Shown here: one piece after another, positions 1-8,240 of the stretch
Numbering within the stretch: position 1 is the first letter of the stretch
Layout of the letters: each line of letters opens with the position of its first letter
DNA from: Bacteroides sp.
Lineage (GTDB): Bacteria; Bacteroidota; Bacteroidia; Bacteroidales; Muribaculaceae
Assembly (NCBI GenBank): GCA_014801865.1
Contig: JAAVDH010000008.1
Location: 13,579 to 54,541 of the forward strand
Length of the DNA stretch: 40,963 bases
Reading direction: 5' to 3'
Translations under genes and position numbers: made by a program
Notes under the pieces: model-generated
Databases searched by the model: none
Seen by the model: the letters and a program-made list of their open reading frames with translations, nothing else
Told to the model about the DNA's origin: nothing

Positions 1-612
1 GCCGTGGCCTTTAATAATGAGTCGTTCTCGTTTGTTTACCGTGAACACCTTGATATGCTCGCCCGCTACGGTAGGGTAGTGACGTTTGATCCCGAGGCCG
101 ATGAAGTAATACCCCCCGGCACTGAACTTTTGTATCTCCCCGGAGGTTATCCCGAGAGACATGCCGAGGCTCTGGAGGCTGCCGCGAAGTGTCGCGGGTC
201 AATCAGAGAATATGCCGCCAGCGGAGGCCGTATAATAGCCGAGTGCGGCGGAATGATGTATCTCTGCGGCAGTATGCTGCTCGATGGTGAACCTGCGTCT
301 GCGGAGATGGTGGGTGTGCTTCCTATGGAAGTCACGGCCCGAAAGACCGACAGAAGACTGAGACTCGGGTATCGTAGCGTGATGTTTGATGACAGGCTGT
401 ACGGCGCGGAGTTGCGCGGCCATGAGTTTCACTACACGCGGCTTACCGACCCTGACCGTATTCCATCGGCTGCCACGGTTACTGATGCGCGCGGTGCAGA
501 GGTGGATTCACCGATATACCTCACAGGCTCGACGGTGGCGTCATATACTCATCTTTATTGGGGTATGTGTGATCTGCCCGGTATGCTGATAAATGACTTT
601 AAACAGAATTAA
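1..612 (+). CDS. cbiA: Cobyrinate a,c-diamide synthase (CbiA/CobB), C-terminal part, truncated by the window edge
   Basis: Catalyses ATP- and glutamine-dependent amidation of the a and c side chains of cobyrinate during cobalamin synthesis; cytoplasmic. The frame is open from base 1 and reads AVAFNNESFSF, which matches the family's 'AVArDeAFsFiY' junction between the ATPase half and the glutaminase half. No start is visible, so the true start lies upstream. The class I glutamine amidotransferase-like domain is complete: LYLPGGYPE near residue 45, AECGGMMYL with the catalytic Cys near residue 82, RGHEFHYT, and the C-terminal ASYTHLYW containing the catalytic His. The gene lies 9 bases before the adenosyltransferase gene, so the two are almost certainly co-transcribed. 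The N-terminal P-loop half is off-window, so whether the whole protein is intact cannot be judged. Confidence 0.93.
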   Translation, partial: AVAFNNESFSFVYREHLDMLARYGRVVTFDPEADEVIPPGTELLYLPGGYPERHAEALEAAAKCRGSIREYAASGGRIIAECGGMMYLCGSMLLDGEPASAEMVGVLPMEVTARKTDRRLRLGYRSVMFDDRLYGAELRGHEFHYTRLTDPDRIPSAATVTDARGAEVDSPIYLTGSTVASYTHLYWGMCDLPGMLINDFKQN

Positions 613-621
613 TAGCTGACT

Positions 622-1131
622 ATGAAACAAATATATACCCATACCGGCGATGAGGGCACCACCGGACTTCGCGGAAACTTCAGAGTGCCCAAAGATCATG
701 CCCGCATAGAGGCCAACGGCACTCTCGACGAACTGAGTTGTCAGTTAGGAGTGGTGAGAGCCAACCCGGATGCTCCCGAGGAGATGCGCAACATGATTCA
801 TGAGGTGCAGAAGATGCTCATGATGCTCATGGGGCAGGTGGCCATACCCGCCGGAAGCGATATAGCACCCGCCGACAGCAAGGTGTTTGACGACATGACC
901 GCACGCATGGAGGCCGAGATAGACCGCATCAAGGAGCAGGGTGTGCCGGCGAGCTTCACCATGCCAGGCAGTTCCCCGCTCGAGGCGCAACTGCATGTGG
1001 CGCGAGCCGTGGCCCGCAGAGCCGAGCGCAGACTGTGGACCGTGCATGCCGCAGAACCGGTAGACACGGCCATGATACGCCTTATCAACCGCCTGTCAGA
1101 TCTTCTCTACAGCTATACGCTCATAGCCTGA
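622..1131 (+). CDS. pduO: PduO-type ATP:cob(I)alamin adenosyltransferase
   Basis: Transfers the adenosyl group of ATP to cob(I)alamin to make coenzyme B12. The 169-residue protein starts MKQIYTHTGDEGTTGL, where TGDEGTT is the N-terminal ATP-binding signature of the PduO family. It continues with RIEANGTLDELSCQLG (family pattern 'R..A.G.vDELns') and carries RAVARRAERRL and the terminal RLSDLLYSY helix. Length is slightly below the usual 175-195 residues, but all core motifs are present. The ATG follows the cbiA stop by 9 bases, which places it in the cobalamin operon. No clear terminator follows; the next gene has its own promoter. A cobalamin riboswitch lies at 35157-35390 in this window but controls a different transcript. 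Confidence 0.93.
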   Translation: MKQIYTHTGDEGTTGLRGNFRVPKDHARIEANGTLDELSCQLGVVRANPDAPEEMRNMIHEVQKMLMMLMGQVAIPAGSDIAPADSKVFDDMTARMEAEIDRIKEQGVPASFTMPGSSPLEAQLHVARAVARRAERRLWTVHAAEPVDTAMIRLINRLSDLLYSYTLIA

Positions 1132-1239
1132 TAGGCATGGAAGATGAGGGGCGCTTCATGTGACGATTAAAATCACCCGAAAAAATCGTAGTACGGGATA
1201 AAAAAGATTCTGCAACTTACTTATTTCAAAATAAAGGAG

Positions 1240-1247
1240 TATATTTG
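1240..1247 (+). promoter_or_regulatory. Bacteroidetes -7 promoter element (TATATTTG) for the phosphohexomutase gene
   Basis: TATATTTG fits the TAnnTTTG consensus and lies 67 bases before the ATG at 1315, predicting a start of transcription near 1254 and a leader of about 60 bases. A good -33 TTTG is not visible at the expected distance, so this rests on the -7 box alone. The rest of 1132-1314 shows nothing else recognisable. Confidence 0.5.
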
Positions 1248-1314
1248 TTGTGCAGAGATTTTTCTCCTCAATACATCTAAGAATCATTAACTAAAATAAA
1301 AGTATATACCGATT

Positions 1315-3066
1315 ATGGAAAACGAAGAATTACTGAAATCTGTCGTTGCCAAAGCTCAGACATGGCTGGGCGACGCATATGATGAAGAGACCCGCAAGGA
1401 GGTGAAGCGCATGCTTGACGCCGAAGATAAGACCGAGCTGATCGATGCCTTCTATCGTGATCTGGAGTTTGGTACAGGCGGTCTGCGCGGCATCATGGGT
1501 GCCGGTACAAACCGTATGAACATATACACCGTGGGTGCTGCCACTCAGGGTCTGGCCAACTACCTCAAGGAGGTGTTCAAGGATCTGCCGGAGATAGCAG
1601 TGGCCGTAGGTCACGACGTGCGCAACAATTCACGTCGCTTCGCTGAAATCGTTGCTGACATTTTCTCAGCCAACGGTATCAAGGTGTATCTCTTTGACTC
1701 GTTCCGTCCTACCCCCGAACTGTCATACGCCATCCGTCACTTCAACTGCCAGAGCGGTGTGAACATCACTGCCTCGCATAACCCCAAGGAGTATAACGGA
1801 TATAAGGCTTACTGGGCCGACGGTGCACAGATTATCGCTCCCCACGATGTCAACATCATTGACTACGTGACCCGTATCAAGGGTGTAGATGAGATTCGCT
1901 TCAACGGTGACCCCTCGAAGATACAGATTATCGGTGAGGACGTGGACAAGGCTTTCCTGGCCGACATCAAGGGTCTGCAACTCAGCCCCGAGAGCATACA
2001 GCGCCACAAGGACATGAAGATCGTGTACACTCCTATCCACGGTACAGGCGTGACCCTCATCCCCGAGTCGCTGCGTAACTATGGCTTCACAAATATCATC
2101 CATGTGGACGAACAGGATGTGCCCTCGGGCGACTTCCCCACTGTAGAATCTCCCAACCCCGAAGTGCCCTCAGCTATGGCCATGGGTATCGCCAAGGCTA
2201 AGGAAGTAGGTGCCGACGTGGTATTTGCCTCTGACCCTGACGCTGACCGTATAGGTTGTGTGGTACGTACCGGTGAGGGTGAGTACACTCTGCTCAACGG
2301 TAATCAGATAGTGATGATACTTCTCAACTATATCATGACCCGTAATGCCGAACTCGGCAAACTCACCGGTAATGAATATATCGTGAAGACCATCGTGACC
2401 ACCGAGACTATCAAGTCAATCGCCGAGAAGAACAACATACGTATGTTTGACTGCTATACCGGATTTAAATGGATTGCAGCCGTGATACGTGACCATGAGG
2501 GTGTGGCCCGCTACCTCGGAGGCGGTGAGGAGAGCTACGGCTTCCTGGCCGAGGACTTCGTGCGCGATAAGGACGCAGTGAGCGCCGTGAGCCTCATGGC
2601 CGAGGCCGCCGCTTGGGCTAAGGATAAGGGCATGAACTATATGCAGATGCTTCAGGATATTTACGTGAAGTATGGCTTCTCACGCGAGGCAGGTATCTCA
2701 GTGGTGCGTAAGGGTAAGACCGGTGCCGAGGAGATTCAGGCCATGATGAAGAACTTCCGCGAGAATCCTCCCAAGCAGATCGGCGGTAGCCTCGTGGAGG
2801 TTATCAAGGATTACGGCACACTGACGCTGACCGACGTGGCAAAGGGTACCACCGAGAAGATGGATATGCCTACCACCAGCAATGTGCTTCAGTACTTCAC
2901 TGCCGACGGTACCAAGATTTCGGTTCGTCCCTCAGGTACAGAGCCTAAGATTAAGTTCTACATAGAGGTGAAGGGTCAAATGAACTCAGCCGCCGACTAT
3001 GAGAAGGCTACAGCCGAGGCCGATGCCAAGATAGAAGTGGTCAAGAAGGACCTCGGTATCGCCTAA
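1315..3066 (+). CDS. pgm: Phosphoglucomutase/phosphomannomutase family phosphohexomutase
   Basis: Interconverts hexose 1- and 6-phosphates (alpha-D-phosphohexomutase superfamily), feeding glycolysis and sugar-nucleotide synthesis; cytoplasmic. The four family signatures appear in order: the phosphoserine loop TASHNPKEYNGYK with Ser near residue 154; the metal-binding loop DPDADRIG at about 307-314; the sugar-binding loop GGEESYGF near 403; and the phosphate-binding RPSGTEPKIKFY near 538. The length of 583 residues fits the long PgcA-like branch rather than the roughly 460-residue ManB/GlmM branch. The ATG at 1315 is the start, since MENEELLKSVVAKAQTWL is a typical N-terminus. It is monocistronic: its own promoter upstream and a strong hairpin terminator 54 bases downstream. 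Substrate preference cannot be read from sequence. Confidence 0.95.
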   Translation: MENEELLKSVVAKAQTWLGDAYDEETRKEVKRMLDAEDKTELIDAFYRDLEFGTGGLRGIMGAGTNRMNIYTVGAATQGLANYLKEVFKDLPEIAVAVGHDVRNNSRRFAEIVADIFSANGIKVYLFDSFRPTPELSYAIRHFNCQSGVNITASHNPKEYNGYKAYWADGAQIIAPHDVNIIDYVTRIKGVDEIRFNGDPSKIQIIGEDVDKAFLADIKGLQLSPESIQRHKDMKIVYTPIHGTGVTLIPESLRNYGFTNIIHVDEQDVPSGDFPTVESPNPEVPSAMAMGIAKAKEVGADVVFASDPDADRIGCVVRTGEGEYTLLNGNQIVMILLNYIMTRNAELGKLTGNEYIVKTIVTTETIKSIAEKNNIRMFDCYTGFKWIAAVIRDHEGVARYLGGGEESYGFLAEDFVRDKDAVSAVSLMAEAAAWAKDKGMNYMQMLQDIYVKYGFSREAGISVVRKGKTGAEEIQAMMKNFRENPPKQIGGSLVEVIKDYGTLTLTDVAKGTTEKMDMPTTSNVLQYFTADGTKISVRPSGTEPKIKFYIEVKGQMNSAADYEKATAEADAKIEVVKKDLGIA

Positions 3067-3120
3067 GAGAGTATTTGAATTTAAATCCTTTTAGTACAAA
3101 GAGGGTTTTCAAAATAGTAT

Positions 3121-3158
3121 AAGGCCGTGTGTCATGTTTTCTGACACATGGCCTTATT
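3121..3158 (+). terminator. Intrinsic terminator after the phosphohexomutase gene
   Basis: Arms 3121-3134 and 3142-3155 pair over 14 bases with one G-U; the loop is 7 bases and is followed by ATTTGTGT. The stem contains GTGTGTCA/TGACACAT, a theme shared with several other terminators in the window. Confidence 0.85.
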
Positions 3159-3214
3159 TGTGTAATTACGGATGTCGGAAGGTTAAAAAATGCTTATGTT
3201 TGGCGATAATTGAT

Positions 3215-3222
3215 TATCTTTG
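3215..3222 (+). promoter_or_regulatory. -7 promoter element (TATCTTTG) for the BspA-like gene
   Basis: Matches TAnnTTTG. Predicted transcription start is near 3229, giving a leader of about 113 bases to the ATG at 3343. The -33 box is not convincing. Confidence 0.45.
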
Positions 3223-3342
3223 TGGAGTCGCAAGTTTGGTTGTATCAACGCGGCTATCATATTTTCGCTATTCTCTCCGTAAGGATATATGTCACATCTC
3301 TCTCCTTATTCTCCGCATCCCGGCTCAGTGAAAGAGGGCCTT

Positions 3343-4404
3343 ATGTCTAATATTAATTTTCAACGTAAGATACTCTACGGTAGTAAATACATGTCGGCTT
3401 TGTGTGCGCGGTTGATATCCGTGTGCAGAGCCGTGTGTGTACTGTCGTCTGTGGTGTTGTCAGGGGTTGTGCCGCAGGTTATGTCGGCCGGAAATCTGGA
3501 ATATATGCCGCTGAAGATGTATCCCGGTGAGTGTTCCGTAAGGGCTAGGACGGAAGGAAAGGTGTCGGACGACGGTTTCCTGATAGACCATCCGGTAGAA
3601 ACGTCCGGGGAAGTGGAGATGCTTCGTTCGGTAGACATAGCCGGCGCGACATATCGCGTGACCGAGGTGGCGTGGGGTGCCTTTGAGGGGTGTGATGTAG
3701 GTGTGCTGAGACTTCCGGGAAGCATAACGGAGGTAGGGACACTGGCCTTCGCACGAGCAAAGGGTGATGTGACGGTGACGGGTTCGGTGGACGTGATAGG
3801 CCATTATGCCTTTGCCGAAGTCACGGGAAGCGTGAAGATAAATGAGGGCGTAAGATATATCTGCGATAATGCTTTCGGGGGATATAAGCCAGACAGAGGC
3901 CGTGGGTCGGACGCCATACTGGTGTTACCGTCTACGGTAGAATCGGTAGGTCGTAATATCCTCGGAAATAGCCTTGGTGGAAGTGAGGACGCGAGGGTAG
4001 ATACCCTGCAATGTCATGCTATAGAACCACCGATGGTGGAAATAGGCGCGGATGGCGACTATGACTTGTTTGAAAATATGGAGTCATACCGCAGGGTAGT
4101 TCTGTGTGTGCCCGACGGGAGTGTAGAGAGTTATCGTTCGGCTCCGGGATGGAGTAAGTTCGCGGAGATCAGTGTACTGTCGGCGGCGGGTATTGAAAGT
4201 GTCATAGCTGAGGCAGATATTGAGATAGGTGTCAGAGATGGGATGTGTGTGATCGTGAGTAGCGATACGCGGCCTATACCGGTGAAGATATACTCTCTGG
4301 AAGGACGACAGGTATATTTCGGTCACGACCGTGAGATAGCGCTCAGGACGGGTGTTTATGTGGTACGCGCGGCTACGACTACGGCTAAAATCGCAGTAAA
4401 GTAG
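3343..4404 (+). CDS. Secreted BspA-like leucine-rich-repeat protein with a C-terminal sorting-type tail
   Basis: A 353-residue exported protein of unknown ligand. I chose the ATG at 3343 (MSNINFQRKILYGSKY) because AAAGAGGG precedes it by 4 bases and a hydrophobic stretch (LISVCRAVCVLSSVVLSG, ending near PQVMSAG) then fits a signal peptide; an ATG at 3391 is an alternative. The middle carries LRR_5/BspA-style units: 'VTEVAWGAFEGCDVGVLRLP', 'VGTLAFARAKGDVTVTG', 'IGHYAFAEVTGSVKI' and 'ICDNAFGG', followed by the VLPSTVESVG strand. The last 70 residues, with PVKIYSLEGRQVYF and LRTGVYVVRA...KIAVK, resemble a type IX secretion type A sorting tail, which implies surface delivery. It is transcribed alone, with its own promoter and a weak hairpin after it. 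Confidence 0.75.
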   Translation: MSNINFQRKILYGSKYMSALCARLISVCRAVCVLSSVVLSGVVPQVMSAGNLEYMPLKMYPGECSVRARTEGKVSDDGFLIDHPVETSGEVEMLRSVDIAGATYRVTEVAWGAFEGCDVGVLRLPGSITEVGTLAFARAKGDVTVTGSVDVIGHYAFAEVTGSVKINEGVRYICDNAFGGYKPDRGRGSDAILVLPSTVESVGRNILGNSLGGSEDARVDTLQCHAIEPPMVEIGADGDYDLFENMESYRRVVLCVPDGSVESYRSAPGWSKFAEISVLSAAGIESVIAEADIEIGVRDGMCVIVSSDTRPIPVKIYSLEGRQVYFGHDREIALRTGVYVVRAATTTAKIAVK

Positions 4405-4408
4405 ACGG

Positions 4409-4464
4409 AATTTAGCCTAATGGCGCTGTGAGGCGTAAAGTGTAGCAGAAAGGCTGAATTTTGA
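4409..4464 (+). terminator. Possible weak terminator after the BspA-like gene
   Basis: AATTTAGCCT (4409-4418) can pair with AGGCTGAATT (4451-4460) with one G-U, followed by TTGAC. The 32-base loop is long and the T run short, so this is a weak candidate. Confidence 0.3.
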
Positions 4465-4506
4465 CAAGAATTGCCATTAAATCTGCGAGAAAAATACAAT
4501 GAGGTG

Positions 4507-4537
4507 TTGGTGGAGTGGATTCTAATACATACCTTTG
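4507..4537 (+). promoter_or_regulatory. Promoter (TTG, 20 bases, TACCTTTG) for the paired secreted proteins
   Basis: TTG at 4507-4509 and TACCTTTG at 4530-4537 fit both Bacteroidetes boxes with normal spacing. Transcription should start near 4544, which puts the start codon at 4592 and excludes longer reading-frame versions. Confidence 0.7.
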
Positions 4538-4591
4538 CTATCGTTATATCAGTTACGCACAACTTACGTCATAAATCACATTTGTCACTTT

Positions 4592-5779
4592 ATGAAGAAA
4601 TCTTACAAAATTTTGTTCACGGCCTTTATAACCGTAGTTATGACGGCTTTGTCATGTAAGGGCGCCTCAGGTTTTTCATCGCTTGAAGACTTCGCCGGAC
4701 GATATAATTGGGACTACTTCGGCCTCAATGGCAGTTACGGCGAGCAGCATGACCAGCTCATTATAGAGATAACCGATGCTGCTACGGGTGAGGTGAGTAT
4801 ATCGGGCTTTCCTCTTGCGCAGAAATTTACAGTGTCGGCTACGGTAGATATCGAGGCCGGCATCGTGACCATCACCAACAAGCAGTATCTTGGGCTGGAT
4901 TCCGATCTTGACCCGACTTATTTCTATTTCAAGCGTCTTGGTGATGACGGTGCGGTGATAGACGGTGCGGTAGAGGAGAGTGCCGTGACGGCTGATATCG
5001 AAGGCACTTCTATCGTGTGGGCCGAGGATATCGTGTGGGCTATCGGTGATCCCGCCCATGAAAAGAACGGATGGTGGATATGTTCCCGTAACAATGTGCT
5101 CACTCATGTTCTTAAGGTTGATGCACGTGACGGATGGAAAGAGTATTGCAACGGTACTTTCGTCGATGGCTGGCTGCTGCGTGCTGTCGGATTTGACCCT
5201 GAGGCAAAGGCATGGACCGTGGCTGTGGAGCAGAACGAGGAGATACCTTATCTGTTCAAGATAGTTGACCCGTATCGCAATCAGTATTCACCCCTTAAGG
5301 ATACGTCAAAGGAGGCGGGATGCATCATATTCAGTGTAAAGGACCCCGACTATGTAGAGGTGTTACCCGAGGTGTACTCAGGGTTTAATAGTGGCTCAAA
5401 TAAGGTGAATTGCCTTAATGTCGAGGGTTATTACGGGATGCTTAACTATACGCATGATTTTGTGATAAAGACTTTCGAGATAACACCTTCGTCAGTGGAA
5501 AACGGCAATGTTGTGCATTTCAGGAACTGTCGTGTCAACTGGGCCGGTATACTTAACACTCTCAATGTGACCAAGGGCGATATGATAGGACGCCTCGTTC
5601 TCGAGAAACCCCTCATCGGCGGTGATGATCCGCTGCCCGGCGCAGTGACTACAGTTGAGGCCGATACCGATGCTGCTCCGGAGTACTTCAACCTCCAGGG
5701 TGTGCGCGTTAACAATCCCTCCGATGGCATATATATCGTACGCCGCGGCCATAGCGTATCGAAAGAATACATCAAGTGA
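4592..5779 (+). CDS. Secreted protein of unknown function with EYFNLQG tail (paralog 1)
   Basis: A 395-residue exported protein I cannot assign to a named family. MKKSYKILFTAFITVVMTALSC is a signal peptide; the Cys suggests a possible but non-canonical lipobox (ALSC). The body has a beta-rich pattern with GRYNWDYFGL, ATVDIEAGIVTITNKQYL, YFYFKRL, EDIVWAIGDP, GWKEYCNGTFVDGWLL, PYLFKIVDPYR and GCIIFSVKDPDYVEVLPEVYSG. Nearly all of these blocks recur in the same order in the next gene, so the two are tandem duplicates. The C-terminus APEYFNLQGVRVNN...IYIVRRGHSVSK ends in IK and matches two other proteins here, so it is probably a sorting or anchoring signal. The next gene starts 36 bases later and is likely co-transcribed. 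Confidence 0.75.
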   Translation: MKKSYKILFTAFITVVMTALSCKGASGFSSLEDFAGRYNWDYFGLNGSYGEQHDQLIIEITDAATGEVSISGFPLAQKFTVSATVDIEAGIVTITNKQYLGLDSDLDPTYFYFKRLGDDGAVIDGAVEESAVTADIEGTSIVWAEDIVWAIGDPAHEKNGWWICSRNNVLTHVLKVDARDGWKEYCNGTFVDGWLLRAVGFDPEAKAWTVAVEQNEEIPYLFKIVDPYRNQYSPLKDTSKEAGCIIFSVKDPDYVEVLPEVYSGFNSGSNKVNCLNVEGYYGMLNYTHDFVIKTFEITPSSVENGNVVHFRNCRVNWAGILNTLNVTKGDMIGRLVLEKPLIGGDDPLPGAVTTVEADTDAAPEYFNLQGVRVNNPSDGIYIVRRGHSVSKEYIK

Positions 5780-5815
5780 GTAAGGAAGAATAAATGAACA
5801 AATAATATAACGTAT

Positions 5816-7096
5816 ATGAAGAAATTTTACACTCTTGCTTTAGCGGCGGCAACAGCCGCGACGTCATGGGCTGCCACAGAAGTTGGCGCAGTGAATCATG
5901 AAGTGGTAAAGACGGAAAATGCTACCGTCAATGCTTCAGTGCTTAAGGCCGCTTCGATTTCATCGGCTCAGGATCTTGTGGGTACTTATGCATGGAATTA
6001 TGTCAGCCTGCTTGATGAGGATAAAGGACCTCAGCAGTCAGAGATTCAGATACTCGTTTATGACGGTATGGCTGAAGGCGATGTACTTCTCCAGTTGCCT
6101 CAGGGCTATCTCGAAGGTAAGGTCGACGTAGAGGCCGGTACCATTACTATTCTTTCTAACCAGTATATAACCCTTAAGGACAATTGGCAGCCGATATATT
6201 TCTATGTCAAGGCTCGCGATGCTGAGGGAAATATCCTCCCCGGAGCTGCTGCTGAGAGTACTGTAGGCACGATTGACGGGTATACCATTACATTCCCTGA
6301 GGAAACAATTTGGGCAATGGGTAATCCCAATAGTGAAAACGATGACTATATGTTTCTTGGCGAAGCCAATAAACTTGTAAATCTTGCCGGAGGGGGTGAC
6401 GGTGACGATGATGATGACTTTGAGGCGGGTTGGACTGACTATTGCACCGGTAAATTTATCGACGGATGGATTATTTGCGCCTACTACAATATGGACGCTG
6501 ATGACAACAAGACATACTACGATCCCCAGGAATGGCCCTGGGAAGTGACCGTGCAGCAGAATGACAGCGATCCCAATCTCTTCCGTATATATGATCCGTA
6601 TAATGCCTCGACACGTCCTCTCAACTTCGGCTCAGGTGAAAAGGGAGCCATAGTGTTCAGTATCGAAGACCCCGACTGTGTGCTCGTGTACCCCGATATA
6701 TATAGTGGCTACACCCTGCAGGGTATGGGTATAAACTGCTTTAACCTCGCGGGTTTCTATGCCTCGCTGGGCTATGACAAGGAGTATATCGAATCCAATA
6801 TCGAAGATTACCATAAGTCATACGTAGGAGAAAACATAGTTTACTTCAACCAGTGTCGTTTAAACTATCCCGGCTATACCGATCAGGCAATCGCGTGGCC
6901 CGACCGTGTTGACGCCATGTGCGGTAGCATCACTATGCCTACTCCCGCAGCGGCTCTTGAGAATGTGTCGGCCGAAACTGAGGATGCTCCCGCCGAGTAC
7001 TTCAACCTTCAGGGTGTACCTGTCGGCAATCCCGCGAACGGCAACATCTACATCGTGCGCCGTGGCACCACGTCCTCAAAAATCCTGCTGAAGTAA
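5816..7096 (+). CDS. Secreted protein of unknown function with EYFNLQG tail (paralog 2)
   Basis: A 426-residue paralog of the preceding protein. MKKFYTLALAAATAATSWAATE is a clear signal peptidase I peptide. Shared blocks include GTYAWNYVSL, KVDVEAGTITILSNQYI, IYFYVKA, EETIWAMGNP, GWTDYCTGKFIDGWII, NLFRIYDPY and GAIVFSIEDPDCVLVYPDIYSG. It differs by an acidic glycine/aspartate run (GGGDGDDDDDFEAGW) near residue 200 that could bind calcium (inference). It ends PAEYFNLQGVPVGN...IYIVRRGTTSSK with final residues LLK, the same tail as paralog 1 and the protein at 27047-28468. It is probably the second gene of a two-gene transcript ended by the strong hairpin at 7127. Function unknown; surface exposure is inferred from signal peptide plus tail. 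Confidence 0.77.
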   Translation: MKKFYTLALAAATAATSWAATEVGAVNHEVVKTENATVNASVLKAASISSAQDLVGTYAWNYVSLLDEDKGPQQSEIQILVYDGMAEGDVLLQLPQGYLEGKVDVEAGTITILSNQYITLKDNWQPIYFYVKARDAEGNILPGAAAESTVGTIDGYTITFPEETIWAMGNPNSENDDYMFLGEANKLVNLAGGGDGDDDDDFEAGWTDYCTGKFIDGWIICAYYNMDADDNKTYYDPQEWPWEVTVQQNDSDPNLFRIYDPYNASTRPLNFGSGEKGAIVFSIEDPDCVLVYPDIYSGYTLQGMGINCFNLAGFYASLGYDKEYIESNIEDYHKSYVGENIVYFNQCRLNYPGYTDQAIAWPDRVDAMCGSITMPTPAAALENVSAETEDAPAEYFNLQGVPVGNPANGNIYIVRRGTTSSKILLK

Positions 7097-7126
7097 CATC
7101 ACTCCCCACCCTCAGTCATAGAGAAA

Positions 7127-7175
7127 AACATAAATAGGCCGTGCGTCCCAACCGGATGCACGGCCTATTTATGTT
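7127..7175. terminator. Strong bidirectional terminator between convergent genes
   Basis: Arms 7127-7144 and 7158-7175 pair perfectly over 18 bases with a 13-base loop. A-rich sequence precedes and T-rich sequence lies within the arms, so it can serve both the plus-strand pair and the minus-strand gene at 7269. Confidence 0.9.
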
Positions 7176-7268
7176 GAGTTCCGTTAATAGTAGCAGTTTT
7201 TGAATTAAGTATGTTGTGTTTTTGGCTGTTTTGAAGTGCCGTATTATTAAAGATCCGGTGCGTGTATG

Positions 7269-8087
7269 TTATCTAAGTTTTCCATCAGGAGTAAATCTTG
7301 AAGGTAGAGGAACCAGTTGTAATCTAAGAAATTTCATGTATGACGTTCTTTTTGTCTCGTTAAGTTGACTATTGATAGAATCATAGGAATCATAGTATCT
7401 TCTTCCTCTGTTTATTATTTTCAGAGTAGAGTCATTACCTATCTCTATGGGTAGTGGATTAAGAGAAGGAGGGAAGGTATCGGGAGATAGGTGGGATATC
7501 TTCTCACTCAATCTTTTTTGCCAGGTTTCTATTGATGCATTTGTGCTATCTGTTTTAAAGAAGTGACATTTTCCTTTTATTAAAACTACACCTACATCTT
7601 CAGTCATTTCGCATAGGAACTTCTTAAGTTGAATACCTTCGGTTGTGAGATTTATTGATTTCTGATTTTTATCAATTTTAAAAACCAATGTTCCAAGTAA
7701 TCCTGTAAAGCTATATGGATAGCTTATAAAAATGGTTTCGTTTGTATTTGTCTGAACAGGGTATAGACCAGGAGAGACCTCGTTTAGCACAATATAGATT
7801 GAGTCCCCATGAATATTCCATGTCCCTTGTCCAGGTTCTATATAATAAGGATTAGGAGGTATCCCCTTCCCCAGATATTTGATTAAAAATGAAGCGGTAT
7901 TATCTTTCCTTAGTTCTAAACACATGTACTCAATAGCGTGTCTTTTTAAGATACGTCTGTCGGCTCTCTTATGGTAATCCATAGTATATACTCCCTCTAT
8001 ATTCGTGTTACATTCTGTAGACGTTGAAAAAGGGAATGTATTAGTTACAGAGACTAAAAATAGTATTGAAAGAAGTAATTGTTTCAT
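7269..8087 (-). CDS. AT-rich exported protein of unknown function (paralog A)
   Basis: A 272-residue protein with signal peptide MKQLLLSILFLVSVTNTF. I recognise no named family. It shares a scaffold with the gene upstream at 8241: 'IEGVYTMD', a pair of LELR-type strands, 'GQGTWNIHGDSIYIVLNEVSPGLYP', 'ISYPYSFTGLLG', 'SIETWQKRLSEKI', 'NPLPIEIGNDSTLKI' and 'YYDSYDSINS'. The GQGTW...D..IVL core looks like a lipocalin-like beta-barrel strand pair (weak inference). Base use is far more AT-rich than the flanks; 60 bases from 7621 hold 15 G+C by hand count. Both genes follow an RHS pseudogene in the same direction, so they may be passengers or orphan immunity-like genes of a decayed polymorphic-toxin locus. 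Confidence 0.65.
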   Translation of the reverse strand: MKQLLLSILFLVSVTNTFPFSTSTECNTNIEGVYTMDYHKRADRRILKRHAIEYMCLELRKDNTASFLIKYLGKGIPPNPYYIEPGQGTWNIHGDSIYIVLNEVSPGLYPVQTNTNETIFISYPYSFTGLLGTLVFKIDKNQKSINLTTEGIQLKKFLCEMTEDVGVVLIKGKCHFFKTDSTNASIETWQKRLSEKISHLSPDTFPPSLNPLPIEIGNDSTLKIINRGRRYYDSYDSINSQLNETKRTSYMKFLRLQLVPLPSRFTPDGKLR

Positions 8088-8240
8088 TTCGTATGCTTAA
8101 TCTGTATTGTTATCTTGTTCTTTTTAATGGGAGATGTGCGTAGATTCTCCTACCTCAAGTTGTGCCGCATGGGTAAGTTCATGTAATATAGCCACAAACC
8201 TTATCAAACAAATTTATTTTCATGAATAGGATTTTATAGG

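Noticed and set aside
4535-4591. An upstream extension of the secreted protein at 4592
   Set aside because: The extended frame begins inside the TACCTTTG promoter box, and the sequence from 4592 is a perfect signal peptide start.
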